Below are positions 1 to 5,597 of a stretch of DNA of 5,597 bases, piece by piece (position 1 is the stretch's first letter; each line of letters begins with the position of its first letter). Under the pieces are notes generated by a model, which was given only the letters and a program-made list of their open reading frames with translations, did no database searches and was not told where the DNA came from. Origin of the DNA: Verrucomicrobiota bacterium (lineage in GTDB: Bacteria; Verrucomicrobiota; Verrucomicrobiae; Chthoniobacterales; UBA10450); NCBI GenBank assembly GCA_005887855.1, contig VBQB01000197.1:1-5597 (forward strand), given 5' to 3'. A program made the position numbers and the translations under genes.

Positions 1-645
1 CACCGCCGCGGCGCCCGTCCATTCCCAAAAACCCAAGTGCCAAAACACCGAATGCCGTAACGCAGCGCGAATAGGCATCGTCCAGGTTACTTTCAATCGA
101 GTAAGCAGCAGCAAACACTCGCTAGATACAAGCCCAACCAAGGGCAACAGCGTCAGGCACGACCAAGTCCAGAACAATCGAGCCCCAAATAGCCTTCGTC
201 CGCGGCCTTTCCACGCGCACCAGCAGCCGCACAACATTCCGATCGCGATAAATCCCGCGGAGGAGCGGGCAAGAAATTCGTGCAGCCGGCGGATTCCTAA
301 TACAGAGTGCGCGTGCTGCGGCACGACAAGAGATGCGCAAATCAGTGCAAGAATTCCCGCCATAAAAGCTCCGCGGCTCACCAGAGCCACGCGCGGCGCA
401 GCTATTTTCAAATACCTCCCCAAATATCCGGCGAACGGTAGCATCAACAACGCCGCGACCGATATTCCGCAAGCGGGCATCCAATAATGGGCGGGGTTAT
501 CGCGCGGCGACAACAGGTTACAAATAACGCGATAACGCCAGTCGTAATTTTCGGGGAACATCCACGCGGTCGCGCCAAGCGTTCCGAAAAAGGAGAGGAA
601 AATCAGGACCAACAACACAGCCAGAATTCGTTTGCGATAAAACAT
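1..645 (-). CDS. Multi-pass membrane protein of unknown function, C-terminus cut off by window edge
   Basis: I translated this frame by hand on the minus strand. It is open for 215 codons from ATG at 645-643 to base 1 without a stop, so the 3' end lies outside the window. The N-terminus is basic (MFYRKR) and is followed by a hydrophobic helix at about residues 7-29. Further hydrophobic stretches lie at about 56-75, 92-109, 126-145 and 156-183. This suggests at least five membrane passes in the cytoplasmic membrane. A soluble segment after the first helix contains PENYDWRYRV and NLLSPRDNPAHYW, which looks like the conserved signature of a small family, loosely recalling DUF998-type proteins. 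I cannot name the family with confidence. The start lies 22 bases after the stop of the pafA-like locus, so the two were probably co-transcribed. There is no convincing Shine-Dalgarno sequence. The frame beats the overlapping alternatives because of its length, its hydrophobic pattern and its start right behind the upstream gene. Confidence 0.75.
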   Translation of the reverse strand, partial: MFYRKRILAVLLVLIFLSFFGTLGATAWMFPENYDWRYRVICNLLSPRDNPAHYWMPACGISVAALLMLPFAGYLGRYLKIAAPRVALVSRGAFMAGILALICASLVVPQHAHSVLGIRRLHEFLARSSAGFIAIGMLCGCWCAWKGRGRRLFGARLFWTWSCLTLLPLVGLVSSECLLLLTRLKVTWTMPIRAALRHSVFWHLGFWEWTGAAAV

Positions 646-667
646 TGGCAAAGACTCGCACCCAAGA

Positions 668-1861
668 TCAAAGCTGCTCATCGGGCGCGGCGTTGCCAGA
701 AGGCCGCGGTTTGACCAGAAAGCGGTCGACTTCTTCGTTGTAGGTTTGGAATGGATCGCCCATGACAAGAAAATCGCGGCTGTCGCACGCGATTGAATCC
801 CAATTGATTACGTACAGAAAATCGCAATTCTGAAAAAAAGCCGCTGCGTGCGCACGACCCGATGCACGCGTATTGGCAGGCGGAACATGTGTCGCATTAG
901 GGCGTCGGACGCTGTTGTTCCACTCCGCAATTCGCTTGCCCGGGGTGACGCCAAAGAATAATCCCCGGGCCGGGTCGATGTTGTGATATTCGAGATCGAC
1001 GCTTTGCAACCATGGATGATCCCAGGTCAATTTCTCTGATTCCATGAATGTCTCGAGCAACCATTTCTTCGTAATCCAATCGACACCGCCGATCAGTGAC
1101 TGCTGGTTCTGTTCGAGCGTTTCAAGGACGAAGCCCCAGTTTTCCAGTAACCAATTTGTTTCCGCGCTCCTGTTCCGCAGATATTTTTGCGCTAGTTGAT
1201 GGAATTCCCACTGCACGTCGAGCGCACGAATGGTCTTGCCGTTTTCAAGATCGACAATCCACCGTTGAGTGGGATCGCGTGAAATATTGCGGGTGCTTTG
1301 CACGGCATCGGCCAGGACAAGATTTCGGGGCAAGCGGCCATCCTCGAGTAGCGATAAAACACAAGAGGTCGTGCCGATCTTCAGCGCGGTAGCAAACGGA
1401 CTCATGTTGGAGTCGCCGATCAGTAAATGAAGGCGCCGATATTTTCGATAATCGGCCAGGGGCTCATCGCGCGCATTGATAATGGCGCGATTGAATTGCA
1501 CCCACTGATAGATGTCGTTCACGATGTGATCGGCGCGTTGACTGAGCTGAAAATTGACCTGCGCTTCTGGCTGAGGCGGCTCAAAGTCGAATGCGAGCGG
1601 ATTGGATTGGCCGACACGACCAGCACCGGTAAAGATCTGCCTGGTCGCCAAAAAAGTGAGCAACGTTCCCAGAATCGGCGGCGTGAATTGGGCCTCCCGT
1701 TTCATCAAGTAATTTTCATGGCAACCAAACGTGGCGCCGGTGTAATGATCGACATTGTTTTTTATAAACGACACACGGCCATCCGCGCCCAAGGCAGCGA
1801 GCGATGATTGGAGCAGGTCGTCTCCGGCGAGTTCGTAGGTGACAATATCGTGCAGATGCAA
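668..1861 (-). CDS. C-terminal fragment of the PafA-like protein (second reading frame, TTG-initiated if translated alone)
   Basis: This 397-codon frame carries about four fifths of the ligase. At residues 32-53 it has F-I-K-N-N-V-D followed by GCHENYLM. Then come TRQIFTGAGRVG, FQLSQRADHI, INARDEPLAD with YRRLHLLIGDSNM, LKIGTTSCVL, and the smaller C-terminal domain ending in a D-P-F-x-x-Y-N-E-E-V motif. An automatic caller would place its start at TTG 1861, but this TTG is simply the Leu codon of the conserved C-L-H-L-H-D segment. It is not a plausible natural start, because the nucleotide-binding N-terminus would be missing. No stop interrupts the rest, and the conserved motifs look intact. 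This suggests that the lesion is recent or that it is an artefact of sequencing or assembly. Confidence 0.75.
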   Translation of the reverse strand: MHLHDIVTYELAGDDLLQSSLAALGADGRVSFIKNNVDHYTGATFGCHENYLMKREAQFTPPILGTLLTFLATRQIFTGAGRVGQSNPLAFDFEPPQPEAQVNFQLSQRADHIVNDIYQWVQFNRAIINARDEPLADYRKYRRLHLLIGDSNMSPFATALKIGTTSCVLSLLEDGRLPRNLVLADAVQSTRNISRDPTQRWIVDLENGKTIRALDVQWEFHQLAQKYLRNRSAETNWLLENWGFVLETLEQNQQSLIGGVDWITKKWLLETFMESEKLTWDHPWLQSVDLEYHNIDPARGLFFGVTPGKRIAEWNNSVRRPNATHVPPANTRASGRAHAAAFFQNCDFLYVINWDSIACDSRDFLVMGDPFQTYNEEVDRFLVKPRPSGNAAPDEQL

Positions 1862-2019
1862 ACATCGTAGTCGCGGTAGTGCAAATCGATCGTGCCGGCT
1901 TTAGCCTTTCGGAAAAGATAGTTCTTAACCTTGGCCGGCCAGAGCTCAGAATTAACGTGCGGTTCTTCTTCGCTAAGGAGGCAGCCGTACTCGGTTTCTA
2001 TTCCAACGATCCGATCCAT
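1764..2019 (-). CDS. N-terminal fragment of the PafA-like protein (first reading frame)
   Basis: This open frame starts at ATG 2019-2017. Only about the first 51 codons, down to roughly position 1866, are PafA-like. They include GIETEYG at residues 6-12, whose glutamates bind Mg-ATP in the family, and KVKNYLFRKAKAG, which matches the helix before the missing catalytic strand. From there to the stop (about 1762-1764) the translation (C-I-C-T-I-L-S-P-T-N) has no family resemblance and is out-of-frame read-through. If translated, the product would be an 85-residue stub. The start is well supported because the motif sits at the usual distance from the N-terminus. I see no Shine-Dalgarno sequence before it. 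Confidence 0.6.
1858..1872 (-). other. Deletion/frameshift junction inside pafA
   Basis: On the minus strand the sequence reads GACTACGATGTTTGCATCTG across the junction. The first frame reads D-Y-D up to GA(T). The second reads (T)GT-TTG-CAT-CTG as C-L-H-L, the normal continuation of the family's P-E-C segment. To restore the frame, the missing piece must have a length of 3n+1. The family alignment I can recall puts it at very roughly 80-100 bases. There is no slippery heptamer and no insertion at the site, which fits a simple deletion. Confidence 0.7.
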
Positions 2020-2061
2020 TTTAGTCAGTTAACGATAGCGATTGAAACCATTTAATCACTG

Positions 2062-2080
2062 AATCTCTAAATCTCTAAAT
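2062..2080. repeat. Short tandem direct repeat upstream of pafA
   Basis: Two adjacent copies of AATCTCTA (2062-2069 and 2070-2077) are followed by a partial third (AAT, 2078-2080). They lie about 45-60 bases upstream of the pafA start, in the divergent intergenic region. The spacing of 8 bp is not a helical turn, so an operator role is only speculative. The repeat may be a slippage product in AT-rich DNA. Confidence 0.35.
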
Positions 2081-2124
2081 ATTTTCGCAGGCATCCGTAG
2101 CAGAGCGCAGCCAAAAAAATAGTC

Positions 2125-2153
2125 TTGCAAGGGGTTGTGAATAACTGTTAATA
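2125..2153 (+). promoter_or_regulatory. Sigma70-like promoter for the DUF5069 gene
   Basis: TTGCAA at 2125-2130 and TTAATA at 2148-2153 are separated by exactly 17 bases. Each hexamer keeps key consensus positions of TTGACA and TATAAT. The -10 element ends 29 bases before the ATG at 2183, leaving room for a short leader. The surrounding sequence is AT-rich compared with the flanking genes. This rests on pattern matching only. The 2020-2182 gap between the divergent genes holds no other coding signal. Confidence 0.5.
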
Positions 2154-2182
2154 ACATGCAATAAATCCAGAAAGTTCGTAAA

Positions 2183-2632
2183 ATGGTCCCTGACATAAGA
2201 GACTTGGGTCTTCGTAGTCCCTGTGAGAAGGTGGGCGGCTTAGTTTATTTCGGCCGAATGCTGGATAAAATTCGGAGTCATGCGACAGGCGAATTGCCTC
2301 CGGATTATCAGGCGAACCTAGGCAAAGGTTTCGATGGGAGTTGCGTCCGGTTGTTGGAGGTAGATTACGATCAGTTAGTCGAGCGCGCAAAGCAAGGCGG
2401 CACGGATGACGAAATCTTGCGGTGGTGTTTCAGCATGGGGCGGCAACCGTCCGACGATGAAATTCGCGTTTGGAATGAATTCATGCGTAAACGGGGCTGG
2501 AACGATGAAGTCTCGGAAACGCTTGAACGGCGGAAGAAGGAAGCCGGCATGGCTGCCCGATCGGAGATCGAGACGATGTTCGCATTTATCGACGCCGACG
2601 AAGGGCGCTCACCAAACGCCAACCATCGATAG
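2183..2632 (+). CDS. DUF5069 domain-containing protein
   Basis: This is a 149-residue soluble protein with no signal peptide or membrane segment. The N-terminal half has the layout of the DUF5069 family: D-L-G-L-R-S-P at residues 7-13, V-G-G-L-V-Y-F at 17-23, R-M-L-D-K-I-R at 25-31, and then G-F-D-G at 49-52 followed by the V-D-Y-D-Q-L segment. Next comes the T-D-D-E-I-L-R-W-C motif at 74-82. A charged, probably helical second half (W-N-E-F-M-R-K-R-G-W, then E-T-L-E-R-R-K-K-E) follows. The family is frequent in Verrucomicrobiota and Planctomycetota and has no established function that I know of. The gene is the only plus-strand gene here. It diverges from pafA and converges on the dehydratase gene. 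The ATG at 2183 fits the family's N-terminus, and the Shine-Dalgarno sequence before it is weak at best. The opposite-strand and other-frame reading frames over this region lack family features. Confidence 0.85.
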   Translation: MVPDIRDLGLRSPCEKVGGLVYFGRMLDKIRSHATGELPPDYQANLGKGFDGSCVRLLEVDYDQLVERAKQGGTDDEILRWCFSMGRQPSDDEIRVWNEFMRKRGWNDEVSETLERRKKEAGMAARSEIETMFAFIDADEGRSPNANHR

Positions 2633-2674
2633 CATCCCGGAACATCGAGTTAGATCGCCAGATTCTGTAGGCGC

Positions 2675-2703
2675 GTCGTTAACGCTGGCCTGCGGTTAAC
2701 GAC
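2675..2703. terminator. Perfect inverted repeat between convergent genes, possible bidirectional terminator
   Basis: The arms GTCGTTAAC (2675-2683) and GTTAACGAC (2695-2703) are perfectly complementary, giving a 9-bp stem around an 11-base loop. The structure lies 42 bases after the DUF5069 stop and 20 bases after the dehydratase stop, where a shared terminator would be expected. Neither flank has a U-tract and the stem is only moderately GC-rich, so it is not a classical intrinsic terminator. It could instead be a protein-binding palindrome. Confidence 0.4.
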
Positions 2704-2723
2704 CCCGGCTGCAACTGCAGATG

Positions 2724-3008
2724 TTATTCAGAAAGCGTGTCGATCCGCTCCGCGAGTGCAAAGTCGAGCTCGGTCAGGCCGCCTTTGCTGTGCGTAGAAA
2801 GAATCAGGCGCACTTTGTTGTAGCGGATGTCGATGTCAGGATGATGTTCCTCGTCGTCTGCCACTTCGGCCACTGCATTTACGAAATCAATCGCATCGGC
2901 AAAATCATCAAACTCAAAAGTCCGTTCAATGTGCTTCTTCTCCAGTTCCCATTCCGGAATTTTCTTTAGGCGGGTCTTCAACTCATCCGCTTTCATCAAA
3001 TCAGCCAT
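2724..3008 (-). CDS. phhB: Pterin-4a-carbinolamine dehydratase (4a-hydroxytetrahydrobiopterin dehydratase)
   Basis: This enzyme dehydrates 4a-hydroxytetrahydrobiopterin to the quinonoid dihydropterin and so recycles the cofactor of aromatic amino acid hydroxylases. In bacteria lacking such hydroxylases, homologues may serve other pterin or molybdopterin functions. The product is 94 residues, typical for the family. The active-site signature is complete: E-E-H-H-P-D, five residues, Y, nine residues, H (in S-T-H-S), eight residues, and D (in T-E-L-D). The preceding F-E-F-D-D-F-A-D-A-I-D-F-V segment matches the family's first helix. I chose the ATG at 3008 because M-A-D-L-M-K starts where family members start. 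Extension to 3140 adds 44 basic, cysteine-containing residues with no family resemblance and overlaps the upstream glycosyltransferase gene. The gene lies 76 bases after that gene and may be read from the same transcript. No hydroxylase is present in the window to indicate its partner. Confidence 0.92.
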   Translation of the reverse strand: MADLMKADELKTRLKKIPEWELEKKHIERTFEFDDFADAIDFVNAVAEVADDEEHHPDIDIRYNKVRLILSTHSKGGLTELDFALAERIDTLSE

Positions 3009-3084
3009 AACGGGGAACGAGTAACATCCTGAAAGCGTTTTGCAATGATGAATCGCTAACGAAATTTTTGCCCTGGCGGCGGCT

Positions 3085-4260
3085 CTAAACTGCCAGGATT
3101 TTTCGCAAGTTTTTCGCTGAATCGAACACTTCCACCGCACACTCGCGCGCGCGCTTTGAGCAACGCGTCCAGTTTGCGAGCACCGCTTTCATCGCCTCAG
3201 CCGCTTCGGCTATTCCATTAACAAACTCAAACCCACTCTCGTGCGGGAGATAGTTCGCCGCGCCCGTATCCTCGGTGACAACCGGTCGTCCCATTGCGAG
3301 AAAGGCGGCGCCGCGATCGCTCAGCCATCCGGTCCGCCATGCCACATCCACACCTTTGATCGCGGTGAATTCGCCGAGCGCACTGGCGATGTACCGGCGA
3401 TAAAAACCGGGAGTGCGCGCAACGCGGTGTGGATCGACAATATGCCAGCCGCGCCTAGTAAGCCGCGCCCTCTCTGGATCGTCCGCATTAATGTTCATTG
3501 CCAGCTCGAAGCACGCTTCTGGAATTTGCTTCGGCAGATCAAGATAAGGTTCGAAGGCAAATTTCTTGGAAAGATCGGGGAATGTGCCGTTAACTTCCAC
3601 GACCCCAGTCCAATACCATTGACCAATTGTCGTGAACTTAGGCGCCGTCGGACGCGGCCGGCGTCGAAGAAGTTGGGTATCCGCCAGCGGATAAAATGTC
3701 TTCCACGAAAGGGGCGACTTTGGCAGTTGGCAATCGCCTCCGTAAACGTTAAGGCCGATCGTCCAGAATTCGTCGTGGAACGACTGGCCCATCTCCAGCT
3801 TGGTCATCCAATAAAAAATTTCGCTTGGATCAAGGTCGCAGAAAATGCGGCGTTCGAATTGCAGAAGAAATGGCGGATGAATCGAATAACTGAGATTGAG
3901 CAGCGCGTTTGATCCCGCTAATCGATCGAGTAGAGCGCGCCTCGACATTCCGAAGCAGCGCATCCCGCCAAGATCATGCGCATCCGATGCGGGCTTTTGG
4001 TAAAGCAAACAATACCGACCACCAAGTCCGTGTTCGCGTAATCTTCGTTGGAAATTATCGATCCTGGCCTGGTCGGCGCGCGAATCGTTTGTCGCCGGCA
4101 AGAGCTCCAGCCAGATCGCATCCAGTTTCAATCTACGCAATCCGAGCATCCATTGCAGCGGCACAGAAAAATTGCCACCGCCTTCGCGGTACTTCGCTGC
4201 AAAACCGCATCCAAGAAAGATAGTCATAGGCTGAGACGATCGTGGCAACCGCTCAACCAT
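3085..4260 (-). CDS. GT-B-like glycosyltransferase (group 1 / CgeB-like)
   Basis: The product is about 391 residues, cytosolic, with no signal peptide or membrane segment. The N-terminal Rossmann-like part starts with T-I-F-L-G-C-G-F at residues 13-20 and a glycine-rich R-E-G-G-G-N loop, then W-M-L-G-L-R-R-L. This is the usual acceptor-side start of GT-B enzymes. The C-terminal part has G-W-L-S-D-R-G-A-A-F-L-A-M-G-R-P-V-V at 311-328, then E-D-T-G at 330-333 and a helix E-A-A-E-A-M-K-A-V. This pattern resembles the nucleotide-sugar-binding half of group 1 transferases. The middle (about 135-280) carries E-x-F-Y-W-M and several aromatic motifs that I cannot assign. Donor and acceptor are unknown. 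Two starts are possible: ATG 4260, or ATG 4227 (residue 12), directly before the first beta strand. I favour 4227 on fold grounds, but neither has a clear Shine-Dalgarno sequence. It follows the anchored protein gene by 18 bases, so the two are probably in one operon. Confidence 0.7.
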   Translation of the reverse strand: MVERLPRSSQPMTIFLGCGFAAKYREGGGNFSVPLQWMLGLRRLKLDAIWLELLPATNDSRADQARIDNFQRRLREHGLGGRYCLLYQKPASDAHDLGGMRCFGMSRRALLDRLAGSNALLNLSYSIHPPFLLQFERRIFCDLDPSEIFYWMTKLEMGQSFHDEFWTIGLNVYGGDCQLPKSPLSWKTFYPLADTQLLRRRPRPTAPKFTTIGQWYWTGVVEVNGTFPDLSKKFAFEPYLDLPKQIPEACFELAMNINADDPERARLTRRGWHIVDPHRVARTPGFYRRYIASALGEFTAIKGVDVAWRTGWLSDRGAAFLAMGRPVVTEDTGAANYLPHESGFEFVNGIAEAAEAMKAVLANWTRCSKRARECAVEVFDSAKNLRKILAV

Positions 4261-4278
4261 GGAGGAAGCAGCGCGCTC

Positions 4279-5597
4279 TCATTGTGCCTTTGGAAGCAAT
4301 CGGGAGATCAGCAGCAGCAGCGCAAGAACGACCACAGCGAGAACACCCCAAAAGATGGAGTGCGCGGAACCACTGAGCGTTTGCGTGATCCGCTCGGTTT
4401 TGGAATCCGTGCGTTCCTGCCTCCCAAGTGTCGCGAACGCCCGTTCTGCGCGGAAAAGCTGATCTGCGATCAAGGTCACGTCATATCGCGGGGAAGCAGC
4501 GCTACGGTTTCCGTAATAGATCCAGATTGGCTGCGTGGCATCGGACCCAGCCTTGAAGACAAGTCGGGTAACGGGGTAATGGCCGCGAAAGGTACGCAGG
4601 TCGATCGCTGGATTGTCGCCATTATCTGTCTCTAAGAAAAGTGTGTCGCTCCTCGGTGTAACCTCAAGGTGAATTGCAAATTCCCGCGTTGTCTCACCTG
4701 GCACTTTTTTCCAAGTCGCGCGGCCGAGCTCGCGAGGAAAAGATTTGCCCCGCTCGTCCGCCACTTCTTCCCATAGATGCATTTCGCGTTGGAAAAGCGC
4801 AGAACCAGAAGCGCAAGTAATTCTAGCGATCGGCATGCCGGCTTGCGGTAATCGCAACGACCACCGCGAGAGCCTCGGTTTTTTCGGATCGTTGGCCGGG
4901 GTTGGTGCCAGCGAAATCGAGCGGGAAATAGAAGTACGCTCAAGAAGAAATGGAAGTTGTCGATCTTCGGTCACGATCCTCAAATCACGCTGATCCGGCG
5001 CCGCGCGTGCCAGCACATCGGGATCCAGTTCGATCTGTTGCGCCCCGGCTTTCGACACTTGAATGGGCTTGCGAAATTTCCAATCGGCGAGATCGATTCT
5101 TGCGCCGGTTAACGGAAGCTCAGCAAGATTGTCCGGCGGCTTGTAATCGCGGCTCGCCATCAAAGAGGCTGGTCGCAGTTCAATTGCCGCAGTGCTCTTT
5201 AATTTGTCGCTCAATTCCGACAGATCGTAGCGCGGTGCCGAGCATTGAGTGTTTCCGGAAAGTAACTGATACCGGCCCGGCTCACCCGCTAGGAATACAA
5301 GCTGCGACACGCGCCTGTCGGCCTCAACCGCATCGATAACCATTGGCGGGCTGTCGCCGTTATCGATGAGCACGATTAATTCGCGACCGCGAATTTGAGT
5401 GTCGATGGGGATTTCGAGATACGATTCACTTTTGCCGTTCAGATCCACGCGATAAATCGACCCGGTGCAGAGCGTCAGTTCGCGAATACTATCGTCAGCC
5501 AATTCCGGAATGGCGATCGTGACTAAGCGTGCAAACAATCGATCGGACGTTTTGATCCGCAGAGATGCTATCGTCAAATTCGTCGCGCCAAGATCAA
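4279..5597 (-). CDS. DUF3999-like C-terminally anchored envelope protein with duplicated domain, N-terminus beyond window
   Basis: The frame stays open to the right edge. The first possible start inside the window is a TTG at 5577, but in-frame codons before it (D-L-G-A-T-N) continue the same strand pattern, so the gene most likely begins outside. Counting from that TTG, there are 432 residues. One beta-rich module occurs twice, at about 1-126 and 249-374. Each copy has a F-A-R/F-Q-R segment, then D-N-G-D-(S/N)-P, then a (S/T)-(Q/R)-L-V-F-x-A-G strand, then a G-N-x-x-x-(S/A)-x-P-R-Y-D box. Between them is W-K-F-R-K-P-I with D-L-R-I-V and L-P-F-L-L-E-R (166-213), the type of motif found in DUF3999/DUF2341-like proteins. 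A single hydrophobic helix at about 408-426, with R-L-L-P-K after it, indicates a C-terminal anchor with most of the chain outside the cytoplasm. A signal peptide would be expected beyond the window. Role unknown; a sugar-binding or envelope function would suit the glycosyltransferase next door but is inferred. Confidence 0.65.
   Translation of the reverse strand, partial: DLGATNLTIASLRIKTSDRLFARLVTIAIPELADDSIRELTLCTGSIYRVDLNGKSESYLEIPIDTQIRGRELIVLIDNGDSPPMVIDAVEADRRVSQLVFLAGEPGRYQLLSGNTQCSAPRYDLSELSDKLKSTAAIELRPASLMASRDYKPPDNLAELPLTGARIDLADWKFRKPIQVSKAGAQQIELDPDVLARAAPDQRDLRIVTEDRQLPFLLERTSISRSISLAPTPANDPKKPRLSRWSLRLPQAGMPIARITCASGSALFQREMHLWEEVADERGKSFPRELGRATWKKVPGETTREFAIHLEVTPRSDTLFLETDNGDNPAIDLRTFRGHYPVTRLVFKAGSDATQPIWIYYGNRSAASPRYDVTLIADQLFRAERAFATLGRQERTDSKTERITQTLSGSAHSIFWGVLAVVVLALLLLISRLLPKAQ

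Larger units (their letters stand above)
668..2019 (-). pseudogene. pafA: Pup/UBact-type protein ligase PafA, disrupted by an internal out-of-frame deletion
   Basis: PafA belongs to the glutamine-synthetase-like carboxylate-amine ligases. It uses ATP to join the C-terminal carboxylate of Pup, or of Gram-negative UBact, to substrate lysines and so marks them for the bacterial proteasome. From ATG at 2019 the first frame gives M-D-R-I-V then GIETEYG, the ATP/Mg-binding motif, up to H-Y-R-D-Y-D. Homology resumes at 1864 in another frame with C-L-H-L-H-D and continues through KNNVD, GCHENYLM, LSQRADHI, NARDEPLAD, YRRLH, IGDSNM and ISRDP to the stop at 670-668. The C-terminal GDPFQTYNEEVDRFL resembles PafA more than the deamidase Dop. 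Family members have about 25-30 further residues between the two parts, with N-G-x-R-L-Y-x-D and H-x-E-Y. That D is the catalytic aspartate (Asp64 in Corynebacterium PafA). It is missing here in every frame, so the locus cannot encode an active ligase as written. A decayed gene and an assembly error are both possible. Confidence 0.88.

Noticed and set aside
122..484. Minus-strand 120-residue frame at the left edge
   Set aside because: It is rich in arginine, cysteine and alanine with no membrane pattern, and is a shadow of the uninterrupted 215-codon membrane protein frame in the same region.
1762..1866. Programmed ribosomal frameshift joining the two pafA frames
   Set aside because: There is no slippery heptamer or evident stimulatory structure. 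A frameshift would also not supply the missing catalytic segment of about 25-30 residues.
2148..2390. Minus-strand 80-residue frame upstream of pafA as a possible Pup/UBact modifier gene
   Set aside because: It lies opposite the DUF5069 gene, is arginine- and proline-rich rather than acidic and glutamine-rich, and ends in I-A-C-Y instead of a Gly-Gly-Glu/Gln type tail.
3009..3140. N-terminal extension of the pterin dehydratase to position 3140
   Set aside because: The extra 44 residues are basic, cysteine-containing and unlike the family, and the extension overlaps the end of the glycosyltransferase gene. ATG 3008 gives the normal 94-residue length.
3241..3912. Long plus-strand frame opposite the glycosyltransferase gene
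   Set aside because: It has no recognisable motif and biased, basic composition typical of an antisense shadow. The minus-strand frame carries clear GT-B features.
4048..4635. Plus-strand 195-residue frame across the glycosyltransferase/envelope protein boundary
   Set aside because: It spans two well-supported minus-strand genes and shows no family feature; the GGAGGAAG at 4261-4268 is just the complement of coding and spacer DNA.

Overview
The window is a compact, moderately GC-rich bacterial chromosomal segment carrying six protein-coding loci, five on the minus strand and one on the plus strand. No RNA gene, insertion sequence, integrase or CRISPR array is visible. The gene content suggests a Gram-negative, probably soil- or sediment-derived Verrucomicrobiota-like bacterium. 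It combines a Pup/UBact-type ligase (PafA family), a DUF5069 protein, a DUF3999-like anchored protein and a membrane protein resembling uncharacterised proteins of that phylum. The taxonomic placement is inferred from family content only.

Reading the minus strand from the right edge: first comes the 3' part of a large predicted envelope protein (4279 to the right edge). It contains two copies of one beta-rich domain and ends in a C-terminal membrane anchor. It is followed 18 bases later by a GT-B-like glycosyltransferase (about 3085-4260) and then, 76 bases beyond that, by a short, intact pterin-4a-carbinolamine dehydratase (2724-3008). These three are co-directional, but nothing shows that they share a pathway.

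A plus-strand gene for a DUF5069 protein (2183-2632) lies opposite. It converges on the dehydratase gene, with a perfect 9-bp inverted repeat (2675-2703) between their stop codons. It diverges from the pafA locus across a 163-bp AT-rich intergenic region that holds a good sigma70-like promoter for DUF5069 and an 8-bp direct repeat.

The pafA-like locus (668-2019, minus) is the most notable item. Its N-terminal nucleotide-binding motif (GIETEYG) and its long C-terminal part are both clear, but they lie in different reading frames. The stretch between them, which in the family carries the catalytic aspartate and the H-P-E-Y metal-binding segment, is absent. An out-of-frame internal deletion of very roughly 80-100 bases at about position 1865 explains this. 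The gene is therefore a pseudogene or an assembly artefact, not a functional ligase as written. Twenty-two bases downstream is an unrecognised multi-pass membrane protein that runs off the left edge (1-645).
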